Source: Chloroflexota bacterium (GTDB lineage Bacteria; Chloroflexota; Anaerolineae; CG2-30-64-16). From it: a stretch of 10,713 nt of DNA. Positions within the stretch are counted from its first letter, which is position 1; each line of letters starts with the position of its first letter. The DNA lies in assembly GCA_029555885.1 (NCBI GenBank), contig JAKPQT010000648.1, forward strand, positions 1 to 10,713, in the 5' to 3' direction. Under the pieces are notes generated by a model. The model was not told where the DNA came from, did not search any database, and was given only the letters and a program-made list of their open reading frames with translations. This document shows positions 1-6,337 of the stretch, one piece after another. Made by a program: the position numbers and the translations under genes.

Positions 1-1
1 T

Positions 2-1678
2 CCGAATCTCATCGCCGACCTGGAGGCCGCGGGCGTCGAATACCGCTTCGAGCGGCCCGCCAGCCCGGCAGGCGTGCTGCTCCTCTCGTGGATTCTGCCG
101 CTGGGGTTGCTGGCCGTCTTCTGGTATTTTCTATCCCGCGCACGGGGGGCCATGATGGGCGGCGGCGGCATGGGCGGCATCTTCGGGGTCGGCAAGAGCA
201 AGGCCACCGAGGTCAAGGCCGAGGATGTCGGCGTCACCTTCAAGGATGTGGGCGGCGCGGATGAGGCGATTGCGGAGCTGCAGGAAATCATCCAGTTCCT
301 CAAGTACCCGGAGCAGTTCGCCATCCTCGGCGGGCGGATTCCGAAGGGCGTGCTCCTGGTGGGGCCGCCCGGCACAGGCAAGACCCTGCTGGCAAAAGCG
401 ACGGCAGGCGAGGCCGGCGTCTCGTTCTTCGAGACCAGCGGGTCCGAGTTCGTGGAGATGTTCGTGGGCGTGGGCGCGGCGCGCGTACGTGACCTGTTCG
501 AGCAGGCGCGCAAGGCGGCCCCGGCCATCGTGTTCATCGACGAAATCGACGCCATCGGCCAGAGCCGCTCCGGCACCGTGCGCATCGGCGGGAACGACGA
601 GCGCGAGCAGACACTGAACCAACTCCTGGCGGAGATCGACGGCTTCAAGACCAACAGCGAGCGGCCGGTCATCATCATGGCCGCAACCAACCGGCCCGAA
701 ATCCTGGACCAGGCGCTGTTACGCGCGGGCCGCTTCGACCGGCAGATTCAGGTCGGCAACCCCGACGTGACCGGCCGCCAGCAGATCCTGCGTATCCACA
801 GCAAAAACATCAAGCTGGCACCCGACTTCGACATCGAACGGGCCGCGCGCATGACGCCGGGGTTCAGCGGCGCGGACCTCGCGAACATCATGAACGAGGC
901 GGCCCTGCTGGCTGCACGACGCCGTGCGGATGCCGTCACCATCCTGGACTTCGAGCGGGCCATCGAGCGCGTGGTGGCCGGGCTGGAACAGCGGACCAAG
1001 ATGCTGAACGAGGAGGTCAAGACCGCGGTGGCGTATCACGAGGCGGGCCATGCCCTGGTCGCCGCGCTGACGCCGCACTCGGACCCGGTCAGCAAGATCA
1101 GCATCGTCCCGCGCAGCCGCGGTGCGCTGGGCTACACGCTGCAGATGCCCGAGGAGGACCGCTACCTGCTGCGCAAGGCCGAGCTGGAGGACCGCATTGC
1201 AGTCATGCTCGGCGGCCGCGCGGCGGAGAAGGTCATCTTCAACGAAATCAGCACGGGCGCGAGCGACGACATCACGCGCGCGACCGAGCTGGCGCGGCGG
1301 ATGGTCACGGAGTTCGGCATGAGCGAGACGCTCGGGTCGGTGCGCTACGCCGGCCAGCAGATGCAGTACCTGGGCGGCGCCATCGACGACAATGCCAGCC
1401 TCAGCCCGGAGACCCGCGAGCTGATCGACCGGGAGATCAAGCGCATCATCACCGAGCAATATGACCGGGCGCAGCATCTGCTGACTGAGAATCGTCCCGC
1501 ACTGGAGATGCTGACGCGCGAGCTGCTCCGCTGCGAGACGGTGGATGCCAGCGCGGTCAAGGCAGCGCTCGCAGGCGAGGAGCGCGAGTGCGCGTCTGAG
1601 GAGCCGCTCAAGACCATCACCGGCCAGCCCGCCGCACAGGGGCCGGCGATCGTTATCCGCGAGGACACAGAGAATTAG
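2..1678 (+). CDS. ftsH: ATP-dependent zinc metalloprotease FtsH (5' partial)
   Basis: Membrane-anchored AAA+ protease that unfolds and degrades misassembled membrane proteins and some regulators. The frame is open to the left edge, so the N-terminal membrane segment and most of the extracytoplasmic domain are outside the window. The GTG at 74 is internal, because the residues before it ([17 protein letters not shown]) look like the end of the FtsH periplasmic domain. In order: second membrane segment (about nt 74-140), Walker A GPPGTGKT (nt 362-385), Walker B IVFIDEID (about 527-550), second region of homology ending in RAGRFDRQ (about 680-745), zinc site HEAGH (nt 1037-1051), and the downstream ligand region STGASDD (about 1250-1270). 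About 558 residues are present, and roughly 70-90 are missing compared with a typical 610-645-residue FtsH. All catalytic motifs are intact. An M50 protease gene follows on the same strand. Confidence 0.97.
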   Translation, partial: PNLIADLEAAGVEYRFERPASPAGVLLLSWILPLGLLAVFWYFLSRARGAMMGGGGMGGIFGVGKSKATEVKAEDVGVTFKDVGGADEAIAELQEIIQFLKYPEQFAILGGRIPKGVLLVGPPGTGKTLLAKATAGEAGVSFFETSGSEFVEMFVGVGAARVRDLFEQARKAAPAIVFIDEIDAIGQSRSGTVRIGGNDEREQTLNQLLAEIDGFKTNSERPVIIMAATNRPEILDQALLRAGRFDRQIQVGNPDVTGRQQILRIHSKNIKLAPDFDIERAARMTPGFSGADLANIMNEAALLAARRRADAVTILDFERAIERVVAGLEQRTKMLNEEVKTAVAYHEAGHALVAALTPHSDPVSKISIVPRSRGALGYTLQMPEEDRYLLRKAELEDRIAVMLGGRAAEKVIFNEISTGASDDITRATELARRMVTEFGMSETLGSVRYAGQQMQYLGGAIDDNASLSPETRELIDREIKRIITEQYDRAQHLLTENRPALEMLTRELLRCETVDASAVKAALAGEERECASEEPLKTITGQPAAQGPAIVIREDTEN

Positions 1679-1681
1679 CAG

Positions 1682-1708
1682 CCGCGGAAGACGCGGAGCA
1701 CACGGAAA
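1682..1708. repeat. short degenerate repeat of CGCGGA-like words
   Basis: Just after the ftsH stop, the words CCGCGGAAG, ACGCGGAG and ACACGGA follow one another at about 9-10-base spacing. This degenerate tandem pattern resembles purine-rich intergenic filler that I recall from other Chloroflexota-like genomes, but that is memory and not checked. No coding potential or promoter is evident. It directly precedes a large inverted repeat. Confidence 0.35.
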
Positions 1709-1723
1709 ATCGAGCAACACATA

Positions 1724-1791
1724 GAGTCGAGGCGTTAGCCGGTTAGGTTGGCTGCGTGCATACGTGAGCAATCCGGCTAAAGCCTCGACTC
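1724..1791. repeat. imperfect hairpin repeat, copy 1 of a dispersed family
   Basis: Left arm 1724-1742 (gagtcgaggcgttagccgg) and right arm 1773-1791 are 19-base inverted repeats with a single mismatch, around a 30-base loop. A second copy with nearly the same arms occurs at 6256-6326. Both loops contain the word TGCATAC and have almost equal length. The copy lies between ftsH and the M50 gene. It has no T-rich tail, so it is more like a REP-type or palindromic mobile repeat than an intrinsic terminator. It could still stabilise the ftsH mRNA end. Confidence 0.85.
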
Positions 1792-1833
1792 CACTTCCAG
1801 TGTGATAGTACAGTACATATCGAGAACACACAC

Positions 1834-2940
1834 TTGACCACCACACCCCCAACCACCGACTCTGTGCCGGTCGCAGCCATCGCGGCTGCGGCCGGCGACG
1901 TGATGCTGATCGAAGATGTGACTGACGGCATCGGGCCCGCACATGCCGTGCGGCTGCGCGGGCGGCTGCTGGTTCCGGCAGACGAGGCCTGGCAGCGGCT
2001 GGCGGAACGGCTGCGGCCGCTGGGTCGCACGCCGCTGCTGCGCCGCCGGACGGACGGGCCGGGCGAAGAACTGCTGGCGCTGCCGGTCACGTTCCGGCCT
2101 TCGCAGGCGCGGCCCGCGGTCGCGCTGCTGATGTTCGCCCTCACCGTCCTATCGTGCCTGTTTGTGGGCGCGCAGATGGTGGAGAATGCGACCTTTGAGA
2201 CACTGAACCTGCTCGACGGCTGGCCCTTCGCGTTGAGCATGCTGGCGATCCTGACCGCGCACGAGTTCGGGCACTACCTGATCGCGCGGCGGCTGGGAAG
2301 CCCGACAAGTCTGCCCTACTTCATCCCCATGCCCCTCGGCCCATTCGGTACGCTCGGCGCATTCATCACCATGAGCGTGCCCCCGCGCAACCGGCGTCAC
2401 CTGCTGGCCATCGGCGCGGCCGGGCCGCTGGCAGGGTTGGCCGTCGCAATCCCGATCCTCATCCTGGGCCTGAGCCTGAGCAAGGTCCTGCCGCTGCCCG
2501 CGGGCGGCTACCAGATGGAGGGCAATTCGCTGCTGTACGCCGGGCTGAAGGTGCTGATGTTTGGGCGCTTCCTACCCGGTGGCGGGGAGGATGTCTGGAT
2601 TCATCCGGTAGCCTTTGCGGGCTGGGCCGGGCTGCTGGTCACCGCGCTCAACCTGATTCCCGCGGGCCAGCTCGACGGCGGACACATCGTCTACGCGCTG
2701 CTCGGGCCGCGGGGCGCGCGGCTGGTCACATGGGCGGTCCTGGCTGCGCTGGTGGGATTGTCGTTCGTGTGGACCGGGTGGGTGCTATGGCTGGCGCTGG
2801 TGTTCATCTTCGGGCGGATGCAGGACATGCCGCTCGATGAAATCACCGAGCTGACCGCCAGCCAACAGGCGCTGGCTGCGGTCATGGTCGTCGTGTTCGT
2901 GCTGGTCTTCGTGCCGGTTCCGCTGGTGTTCGTCCCGTAA
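1834..2940 (+). CDS. Site-2 protease family (M50) membrane metalloprotease
   Basis: Predicted intramembrane zinc protease of the S2P/SpoIVFB/EGY type. Such enzymes cut membrane-embedded substrates, often anti-sigma factors; the substrate here is unknown. The zinc motif HEFGH is at residues 143-147 in a membrane segment, and the second motif NLIPAGQLDGGH carries the third ligand at about D281. Several hydrophobic segments are visible: about 92-112, 130-150, 188-215, 252-275, 290-325 and 345-368. A cytosolic N-terminal stretch of about 90 residues without recognised motifs precedes them, as in EGY-like members. The start is uncertain. TTG at 1834 gives 368 residues but has only a weak GAGA upstream; GTG at 1864 or GTG/ATG at 1900/1903 are alternatives, none with a clear ribosome binding site. 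It follows ftsH after a hairpin repeat and ends 8 bases from the convergent CBM48 gene. Confidence 0.9.
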   Translation: MTTTPPTTDSVPVAAIAAAAGDVMLIEDVTDGIGPAHAVRLRGRLLVPADEAWQRLAERLRPLGRTPLLRRRTDGPGEELLALPVTFRPSQARPAVALLMFALTVLSCLFVGAQMVENATFETLNLLDGWPFALSMLAILTAHEFGHYLIARRLGSPTSLPYFIPMPLGPFGTLGAFITMSVPPRNRRHLLAIGAAGPLAGLAVAIPILILGLSLSKVLPLPAGGYQMEGNSLLYAGLKVLMFGRFLPGGGEDVWIHPVAFAGWAGLLVTALNLIPAGQLDGGHIVYALLGPRGARLVTWAVLAALVGLSFVWTGWVLWLALVFIFGRMQDMPLDEITELTASQQALAAVMVVVFVLVFVPVPLVFVP

Positions 2941-2948
2941 GCCGGGCG

Positions 2949-3248
2949 TCAGGTGGCGACGACCGAGTTGTCGGTCCCGAACTTATTCGGGACGTAACGA
3001 TCCGCGTGCCAGTCGTTGTGCCAGTCGCGGCCGTTGATGAGATAGCGAAACTGGAATTCGCGGCCTTTGGGGAGGATCAATGTGATGCGCCAGTTGCCAT
3101 CACTGCGCGATTGGTGCATCTCGTGTTGGGTCGTGTTCCAGTCGTTGAAATCACCGACCAGCGTGACCCGCTCGGCCCAGACTCCCGAGGGCATCTCGAA
3201 GGTCACGCGGACGTTTTCCCCGTCGGCCAGTTCTTCCTTGTGAATCAT
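2949..3248 (-). CDS. Stand-alone glycogen-binding (CBM48/AMPK-beta-like, isoamylase early-set) protein
   Basis: A 99-residue protein that is almost entirely one early-set beta-sandwich domain, of the kind found at the N terminus of glycogen branching and debranching enzymes and in AMPK beta subunits. Seen: VTLVGDFNDWN at about 28-38, DGNW around W53, FQFRYLINGRDWHNDWHAD at about 65-83, and GTDNSVV at 91-97. The tryptophans and the FRYLING turn fit the carbohydrate-binding face of the family. There is no catalytic domain and no signal peptide, so it is probably a cytoplasmic alpha-glucan-binding or regulatory protein (inference). The ATG at 3248 is supported by GGGAGGA on the minus strand (3257-3263), 8 bases upstream. 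An extended -10 promoter lies just beyond it at 3289-3318. Small early-set-domain proteins like this are, in my recollection, common in Chloroflexota. Confidence 0.9.
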   Translation of the reverse strand: MIHKEELADGENVRVTFEMPSGVWAERVTLVGDFNDWNTTQHEMHQSRSDGNWRITLILPKGREFQFRYLINGRDWHNDWHADRYVPNKFGTDNSVVAT

Positions 3249-3288
3249 CGGGCGGGTCCTCCCTGGTGATGGCGTTGCATGTGCAGGA

Positions 3289-3318
3289 ATTATAGCACGG
3301 ACTTGACTAAATAAGCAA
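3289..3318 (-). promoter_or_regulatory. Extended -10 sigma70-type promoter for the CBM48 gene
   Basis: On the minus strand the perfect -10 hexamer TATAAT (3294-3289) is preceded by TGC, giving the extended form TGCTATAAT. A -35-like TTGCTT lies at 3318-3313 with an 18-base spacer. Transcription would start near 3282 and give a leader of about 34 bases before the ATG at 3248. Its -35 side interleaves with the plus-strand ffh promoter. Confidence 0.7.
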
Positions 3319-3331
3319 TCACCCGTAAAAT
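3303..3331 (+). promoter_or_regulatory. Sigma70-type promoter for ffh
   Basis: TTGACT (3303-3308), a 17-base spacer and TAAAAT (3326-3331) make a near-consensus promoter pointing at ffh. The start would be near 3338, leaving a leader of about 100 bases that contains two perfect hairpins. The element lies within 45 bases of the divergent CBM48 promoter and its -35 box is only 4 bases from the minus-strand -35 box. The two promoters could therefore compete for polymerase or share an operator. Confidence 0.72.
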
Positions 3332-3356
3332 CAGCCTACATTAACCGGAGATTCCC

Positions 3357-3384
3357 CCTGGGCCGGCCAGCGCGCCGGCCCAGG
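3357..3384 (+). repeat. GC-rich perfect hairpin 1 in the ffh leader
   Basis: An 11-base arm cctgggccggc (3357-3367) and its exact complement (3374-3384) flank a 6-base loop, cagcgc. The stem is nearly all G:C and very stable. No T tract follows, so it is not a classical terminator. Confidence 0.85.
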
Positions 3385-3391
3385 CGCGTGT

Positions 3392-3425
3392 GTTTGCTGG
3401 CGCAAACGTGTTTGCGCCAGCAAAC
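3392..3425 (+). repeat. 16-bp perfect hairpin 2 just upstream of ffh
   Basis: Arm gtttgctggcgcaaac (3392-3407) pairs exactly with 3410-3425 across only two bases; a real RNA loop would open one or two pairs. Each arm is itself a near palindrome of gtttgc and gcaaac, so a cruciform or two small hairpins are also possible. It ends 14 bases before the ffh ATG. The following cccaggg (3425-3431) overlaps the weak Shine-Dalgarno and is complementary to ccctggg at 3356-3362, the foot of hairpin 1. This offers a competing long-range pairing that would cover the ribosome binding site. Confidence 0.85.
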
Positions 3426-3439
3426 CCAGGGTAGTCACG

Positions 3440-4771
3440 ATGTTCGAGAGCCTACAGAGCAAACTCAACGCCGTTTTCGATAAGCTGGCGGCCCACGGGC
3501 GGCTGACAGAGCAGGACGTCGACACCGCGCTGCGCGAGGTGCGGCTGGCCCTGCTCGAGGCCGACGTGAACTTCAGGGTCGTCAAGCAGCTCGTTGCGCG
3601 CGTGCGCGAGCGGGCAATCGGCGCCGAGGTCATGCAGAGCTTGACGCCGGCCCAGCAGGTCGTGAAGATCGTGCACGACGAGCTGCTCCAGACGCTCGGC
3701 GAACCGGCGCGACTGGACCTGTCCGGTCCCGCGCCGCACGTCATCATGCTCGTCGGCCTGCAAGGCTCGGGCAAGACGACCACCGCGGCCAAGCTGGCGC
3801 TGTCGCTGCGCAAAAACCAGAACAAGCGCACGCTGCTCGTCGCGGCAGACACCTACCGGCCCGCAGCCGTGACACAGCTCGAAGTGCTCGGCAAGCAGAT
3901 CGACACGCCCGTTCACAGCGAAGGGACGAAGGTCCCGCCGCCGGAGATCGTGCGCCACGCGCTGCAGCGCGGCCGCGAGGGCGCGTTCGATATCATCATC
4001 CTCGATACGGCAGGCCGCCTGCAGATCAGCGAAGAGATGATGCGCGAGCTGGAGCAGATCAAGGCGCTGGCGAAGCCGCAGGAAATCCTGCTGATCGCCG
4101 ATGCCATGACCGGCCAGGAAGCCGTCAACGTCGCCAAGGGCTTTCACGAGCGGGTGAGCATCACCGGCCTGATCCTGACGAAGGTGGACGGCGACGCGCG
4201 CGGGGGTGCGGCTATCTCCATGCGCGAGGTAACGGGCGTTCCCATCAAGTACCTGGCGACGGGCGAGAAGCTGGACGGGTTGGAGCCATTCCATCCTGAC
4301 CGGCTGGCGACGCGCATCCTCGGCATGGGCGACATGCTCACACTGATCGAGAAGGCCGGGGAGAACGTCGACAAGGCCGATGCGGAACGCATGAGCCGCA
4401 AGCTGGTCAAGGGCGAGTTCAACCTGGAGGACTTCCTGAACCAGCTCCAGCAGATCAAGAAGATGGGGCCGCTCACACAGTTGCTGGACATGATCCCAGG
4501 CATGGGCCGCATGACCCAACAGTTGGCGCCGGATGTCACGGACAAGCAGTTCCGGCAGATCGAAGCCATCATCAACTCGATGACGCCGCAGGAGCGCCGC
4601 GATCCCAAGCTGCTCAACGGCAGCCGCAAGCGCCGCGTGGCGCGGGGGTCCGGCTCATCGGTGATGGAAGTCAACGACCTGCTGAACCAGTTCCGCCAGA
4701 TGCAGCGCATGATGAAGCAGATGAGCTCCGGCGGCCGGGGCATGCGTGGCATCATGGATATGTTTCGTTAG
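3440..4771 (+). CDS. ffh: Signal recognition particle protein Ffh (SRP54)
   Basis: GTPase subunit of the signal recognition particle. It binds signal sequences of nascent membrane and secreted proteins, together with SRP RNA, and delivers ribosomes to FtsY. The 443-residue length is normal. The N-terminal helical bundle is about 1-90. The G domain shows GLQGSGKTTT (106-115), DTYRPAAVTQLEVL, DTAGR (189-193) and TKVDGDARGG (from 247). The methionine-rich M domain occupies about 325-443, and its RNA-binding segment, SRKRRVARGSGSS, begins at 395 and is followed by the usual methionine-rich helix and tail. The ATG at 3440 follows only a weak AGGG at 3428-3431, inside a structured leader. It is the first gene of the ffh-rpsP-khpA-rimM cluster and has its own promoter at 3303-3331. 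Confidence 0.98.
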   Translation: MFESLQSKLNAVFDKLAAHGRLTEQDVDTALREVRLALLEADVNFRVVKQLVARVRERAIGAEVMQSLTPAQQVVKIVHDELLQTLGEPARLDLSGPAPHVIMLVGLQGSGKTTTAAKLALSLRKNQNKRTLLVAADTYRPAAVTQLEVLGKQIDTPVHSEGTKVPPPEIVRHALQRGREGAFDIIILDTAGRLQISEEMMRELEQIKALAKPQEILLIADAMTGQEAVNVAKGFHERVSITGLILTKVDGDARGGAAISMREVTGVPIKYLATGEKLDGLEPFHPDRLATRILGMGDMLTLIEKAGENVDKADAERMSRKLVKGEFNLEDFLNQLQQIKKMGPLTQLLDMIPGMGRMTQQLAPDVTDKQFRQIEAIINSMTPQERRDPKLLNGSRKRRVARGSGSSVMEVNDLLNQFRQMQRMMKQMSSGGRGMRGIMDMFR

Positions 4772-4775
4772 TTGA

Positions 4776-4845
4776 CAACCCGGGCGGGGTTGAAAGTGAG
4801 CATGTTGAAGGTTACAGGTTGCGAACTGAACTTTCGACCTTCAAC
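4776..4845 (+). repeat. Gap after ffh with small inverted repeats
   Basis: A 6-bp stem caaccc (4776-4781)/gggttg (4787-4792) follows the ffh stop directly. A second inverted repeat, gttgaaggt (4804-4812)/accttcaac (4837-4845), lies after it. The stretch is rich in repeated words such as GTTGAA, AGGTT and ACTTTC, unlike neighbouring coding DNA. There is no T-rich tail, so termination after ffh is not clearly supported and read-through into rpsP is possible. Confidence 0.5.
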
Positions 4846-4919
4846 TTTCCAGCCTGCTCCCGGTTGCAAGCATTCGGGACCCTCTGCGTCCCATACATCA
4901 GAAGGAGCACTAGAAGTCA

Positions 4920-5192
4920 ATGGTACGTATTCGCTTGCGCCGCCACGGCGCGAAGAAGCAGCCGACCTACCGTGTCGTGGTCGCGGACCAGCATGCGGCA
5001 CGTGATGGTCGCATCATCGAGAACATCGGCAACTACAACCCGCGCACCGAACCCGAAACGATCAACATCGACGTCGAGCGGGCACGCTATTGGCTCAGCG
5101 TGGGCGCACAGCCCAGCGAGACGGTAGCCCGGCTGTTGAAGGTTGCGGGAGCGTACGAAGCTGCTCCGGCGGCCCCAACCGCGGCTGCGTAA
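4920..5192 (+). CDS. rpsP: 30S ribosomal protein S16
   Basis: Small-subunit ribosomal protein needed for stable folding of the 16S rRNA 5' domain. The 90-residue product starts with [20 protein letters not shown], continues [21 protein letters not shown] and contains [12 protein letters not shown], all hallmarks of S16. The last ten or so residues are a low-complexity Ala/Pro tail, which is common in this family. GAAGGAG at 4901-4907 is a strong ribosome binding site but sits 12 bases from the ATG, slightly far. It lies between ffh and khpA, and the order ffh-rpsP-khpA-rimM is widely conserved in bacteria. Confidence 0.98.
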   Translation: MVRIRLRRHGAKKQPTYRVVVADQHAARDGRIIENIGNYNPRTEPETINIDVERARYWLSVGAQPSETVARLLKVAGAYEAAPAAPTAAA

Positions 5193-5231
5193 TTGCCCAG
5201 CCGCCGCCCAGACCGCATGCGGAGGCTGACG

Positions 5232-5459
5232 GTGAAAGAAAAAGAACTGGTTGAGTATGTCGCCAAGATGCTGGTGGACAAGCCGGAAAAGGTGACGGTC
5301 AAGGAAACGCACGGGGCCAATGTGACCGTGCTTGAGCTGCACGTGGACCAGGAAGACATGGGCCGCGTCATCGGCAAGGACGGCCGCGTCGCAAATGCGC
5401 TGCGGACGCTCCTGCGGGTCCTGGCACAGGAACGCCGCGTCGTGCTGGAAATCGTGTAG
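5232..5459 (+). CDS. khpA: KH-domain RNA-binding protein KhpA
   Basis: Small RNA-binding protein that in Firmicutes pairs with KhpB/EloR and affects cell elongation and RNA fate; its role here is inferred from the family. The start is set at GTG 5232, because GGAGG (5221-5225) lies 6 bases upstream and the 75-residue product, beginning MKEKELVEYVAKMLVDKPEKV, matches the usual family length. In-frame starts at TTG 5193 and ATG 5217 would add residues unlike the family and lack a ribosome binding site. The RNA-binding loop is VIGKDGR at 46-52, with the GKDG form of the GXXG motif, followed by the KH helix (VANALRTLLRVLA). It lies 39 bases after rpsP and upstream of rimM, its typical place. Confidence 0.95.
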   Translation: MKEKELVEYVAKMLVDKPEKVTVKETHGANVTVLELHVDQEDMGRVIGKDGRVANALRTLLRVLAQERRVVLEIV

Positions 5460-5515
5460 CGCCGGAAGACGGTAACTGGAAGCTGGTTTGCTGACCAGCC
5501 GTAAAGTCCTGGAAG

Positions 5516-5573
5516 ACGGGTTCTATGGCGAAGGCGTTGCGTTCCGCAACGACAGCTTCGCCATAGAACCCGT
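5516..5573 (+). promoter_or_regulatory. Long hairpin in the khpA-rimM gap (candidate terminator/attenuator)
   Basis: Perfect 18-bp arms, acgggttctatggcgaag (5516-5533) and 5556-5573, enclose a second perfect 7-bp stem, cgttgcg (5535-5541)/cgcaacg (5545-5551), with a TTC loop. A moderately T-rich stretch, tctctcattt, follows, so it could terminate the ffh-rpsP-khpA transcript. The right-arm word cttcgccat (5556-5564) is also the exact complement of atggcgaag at the rimM start (5600-5608). It could therefore pair either with its left arm or with the rimM initiation site. Confidence 0.75.
5525..5566 (+). other. Possible 13-codon leader ORF inside the rimM-leader hairpin
   Basis: ATG at 5525 opens a frame reading MAKALRSATTASP and closing with TAG at 5564-5566, so it spans the whole hairpin from left arm to right arm. 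Ribosomes on it would melt the stem. The upstream GGAAG (5511-5515) is about 9 bases away and only moderately convincing. The first nine bases are identical to the first nine of rimM. There is no proof of translation; the frame may be a by-product of the palindrome. Confidence 0.25.
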
Positions 5574-5599
5574 TCTCTCATTTGTACGGATAGGTGAAG

Positions 5600-6202
5600 A
5601 TGGCGAAGAAGAAGCAGGCGGCACAGCCGTATCTCGTGGTCGGCCAGATTGTAGCGCCCCACGGCATCCGGGGCGAGGTCAAGGTCGAGGTGATGAGCGA
5701 CAACCCGGACCGGTTCAAGACGGGCGCGGAGCTGTATCTGAGCAGCACACCCGAGGGGACCGACGCGCGGCCCGTCAAGCTGGCAACGAGCCGGCCGCAC
5801 CAGAACCGGATGCTCGTCCGGCTGTCATCCACGGCCGACCGCAACGCGGCGGAGCAACTGCGCGGGCTGTATCTGCTCATCCCGGAGGCGGAGGCCATGG
5901 CGCTGGGCGAGCATGAGAACTTTGCGCATGACCTGATCGGGCTGCGCGTCGAGACGACCGCTGGGGAGGCCCTGGGCGAAATCGTGGAAATCGTGTTCAC
6001 CCCGGCCAACGATGTGTACGTGGCGCGCGGGGAGGCAGGCGAAGTGTTGCTGCCCGCGACGCGCGAGGTCGTCCGGTCGGTGGACCTGGCCGCGCGCACG
6101 ATGGTCGTGGAGCTGCCCGAGGGGCTGCTTGCCCCGGCGACCGAGGCAGACGCAGATGAGACGGACGCCGACGCGGCAGGGGACGAAGCCCCCGCATCCT
6201 GA
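5600..6202 (+). CDS. rimM: Ribosome maturation factor RimM
   Basis: Assists 30S assembly by binding S19 and promoting maturation of the 16S head domain. The N-terminal RimM domain is shown by VVGQIVAPHGIRGEVKVEV at about 13-31 and DNPDRF; the C-terminal PRC-barrel by HDLIGLRVETTAGEALGEI, NDVYVA and VLLPATREVVRSVD. The last 20 or so residues form an acidic Ala/Asp/Glu tail. ATG 5600 is preferred and gives 200 residues starting MAKKKQ. GTG at 5594 is an in-frame alternative without a better ribosome binding site; AGG at 5592-5594 is the only Shine-Dalgarno-like element. The gene lies 140 bases after khpA, behind a large hairpin that may control it. The partners trmD and rplS, which often follow rimM, are not here. 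Confidence 0.97.
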   Translation: MAKKKQAAQPYLVVGQIVAPHGIRGEVKVEVMSDNPDRFKTGAELYLSSTPEGTDARPVKLATSRPHQNRMLVRLSSTADRNAAEQLRGLYLLIPEAEAMALGEHENFAHDLIGLRVETTAGEALGEIVEIVFTPANDVYVARGEAGEVLLPATREVVRSVDLAARTMVVELPEGLLAPATEADADETDADAAGDEAPAS

Positions 6203-6255
6203 ACGGGTGAACGCAGCAATCCAGCCTGCGGAGTACCTGTGGACTCAGATACAAC

Positions 6256-6326
6256 TGGAGTCGAGGCTTCAGCCGGCTTGGTCGTGTATGCATACAGGCG
6301 CCTGACCGGCTGAAGCCTCGACTCCA
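6256..6326. repeat. Perfect 21-bp hairpin repeat, copy 2 of the dispersed family
   Basis: Arms 6256-6276 and 6306-6326 are exact 21-base inverted repeats around a 29-base loop. The loop holds the 10-base palindrome gtatgcatac (6286-6295). The core arm sequence matches copy 1 at 1724-1791 (GAGTCGAGGC...AGCCGG). The right arm ends 12 bases before the exonuclease III ATG and 2 bases before its AGGA ribosome binding site, so the folded RNA would sit against the ribosome binding region. Arm perfection suggests recent insertion or selection for folding. Confidence 0.9.
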
Positions 6327-6337
6327 CAGGACCAGCC

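Noticed and set aside
719..1942. 407-codon minus-strand open frame opposite ftsH
   Set aside because: It is the antisense of a clear ftsH sequence in GC-rich DNA, with no recognisable motif; long shadow frames are expected at this base composition.
3357..3425. Rho-independent terminators in the ffh leader
   Set aside because: Both hairpins lack a following T run and lie between the ffh promoter and its start codon.
3452..4519. 355-codon minus-strand open frame opposite ffh
   Set aside because: Antisense of ffh, low-complexity Leu/Arg/His composition and no ribosome binding site.
4773..4778. TTGACA just after the ffh stop as a promoter for rpsP
   Set aside because: No acceptable -10 hexamer is found 15-19 bases downstream.
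4772..5005. 77-codon plus-strand frame starting right after ffh
   Set aside because: It runs through the repeat-rich gap and overlaps the start of rpsP in another frame; it has no family resemblance.
5193..5231. Upstream starts of khpA (TTG 5193, ATG 5217)
   Set aside because: GTG 5232 has GGAGG at ideal spacing and gives the normal 75-residue protein; the extra N-terminal residues are unlike the family.
1724..6326. CRISPR array or tRNA-like structure from the hairpin repeats
   Set aside because: There are only two copies 4.5 kb apart with no regular spacers, and the hairpins lack cloverleaf features and a CCA end.
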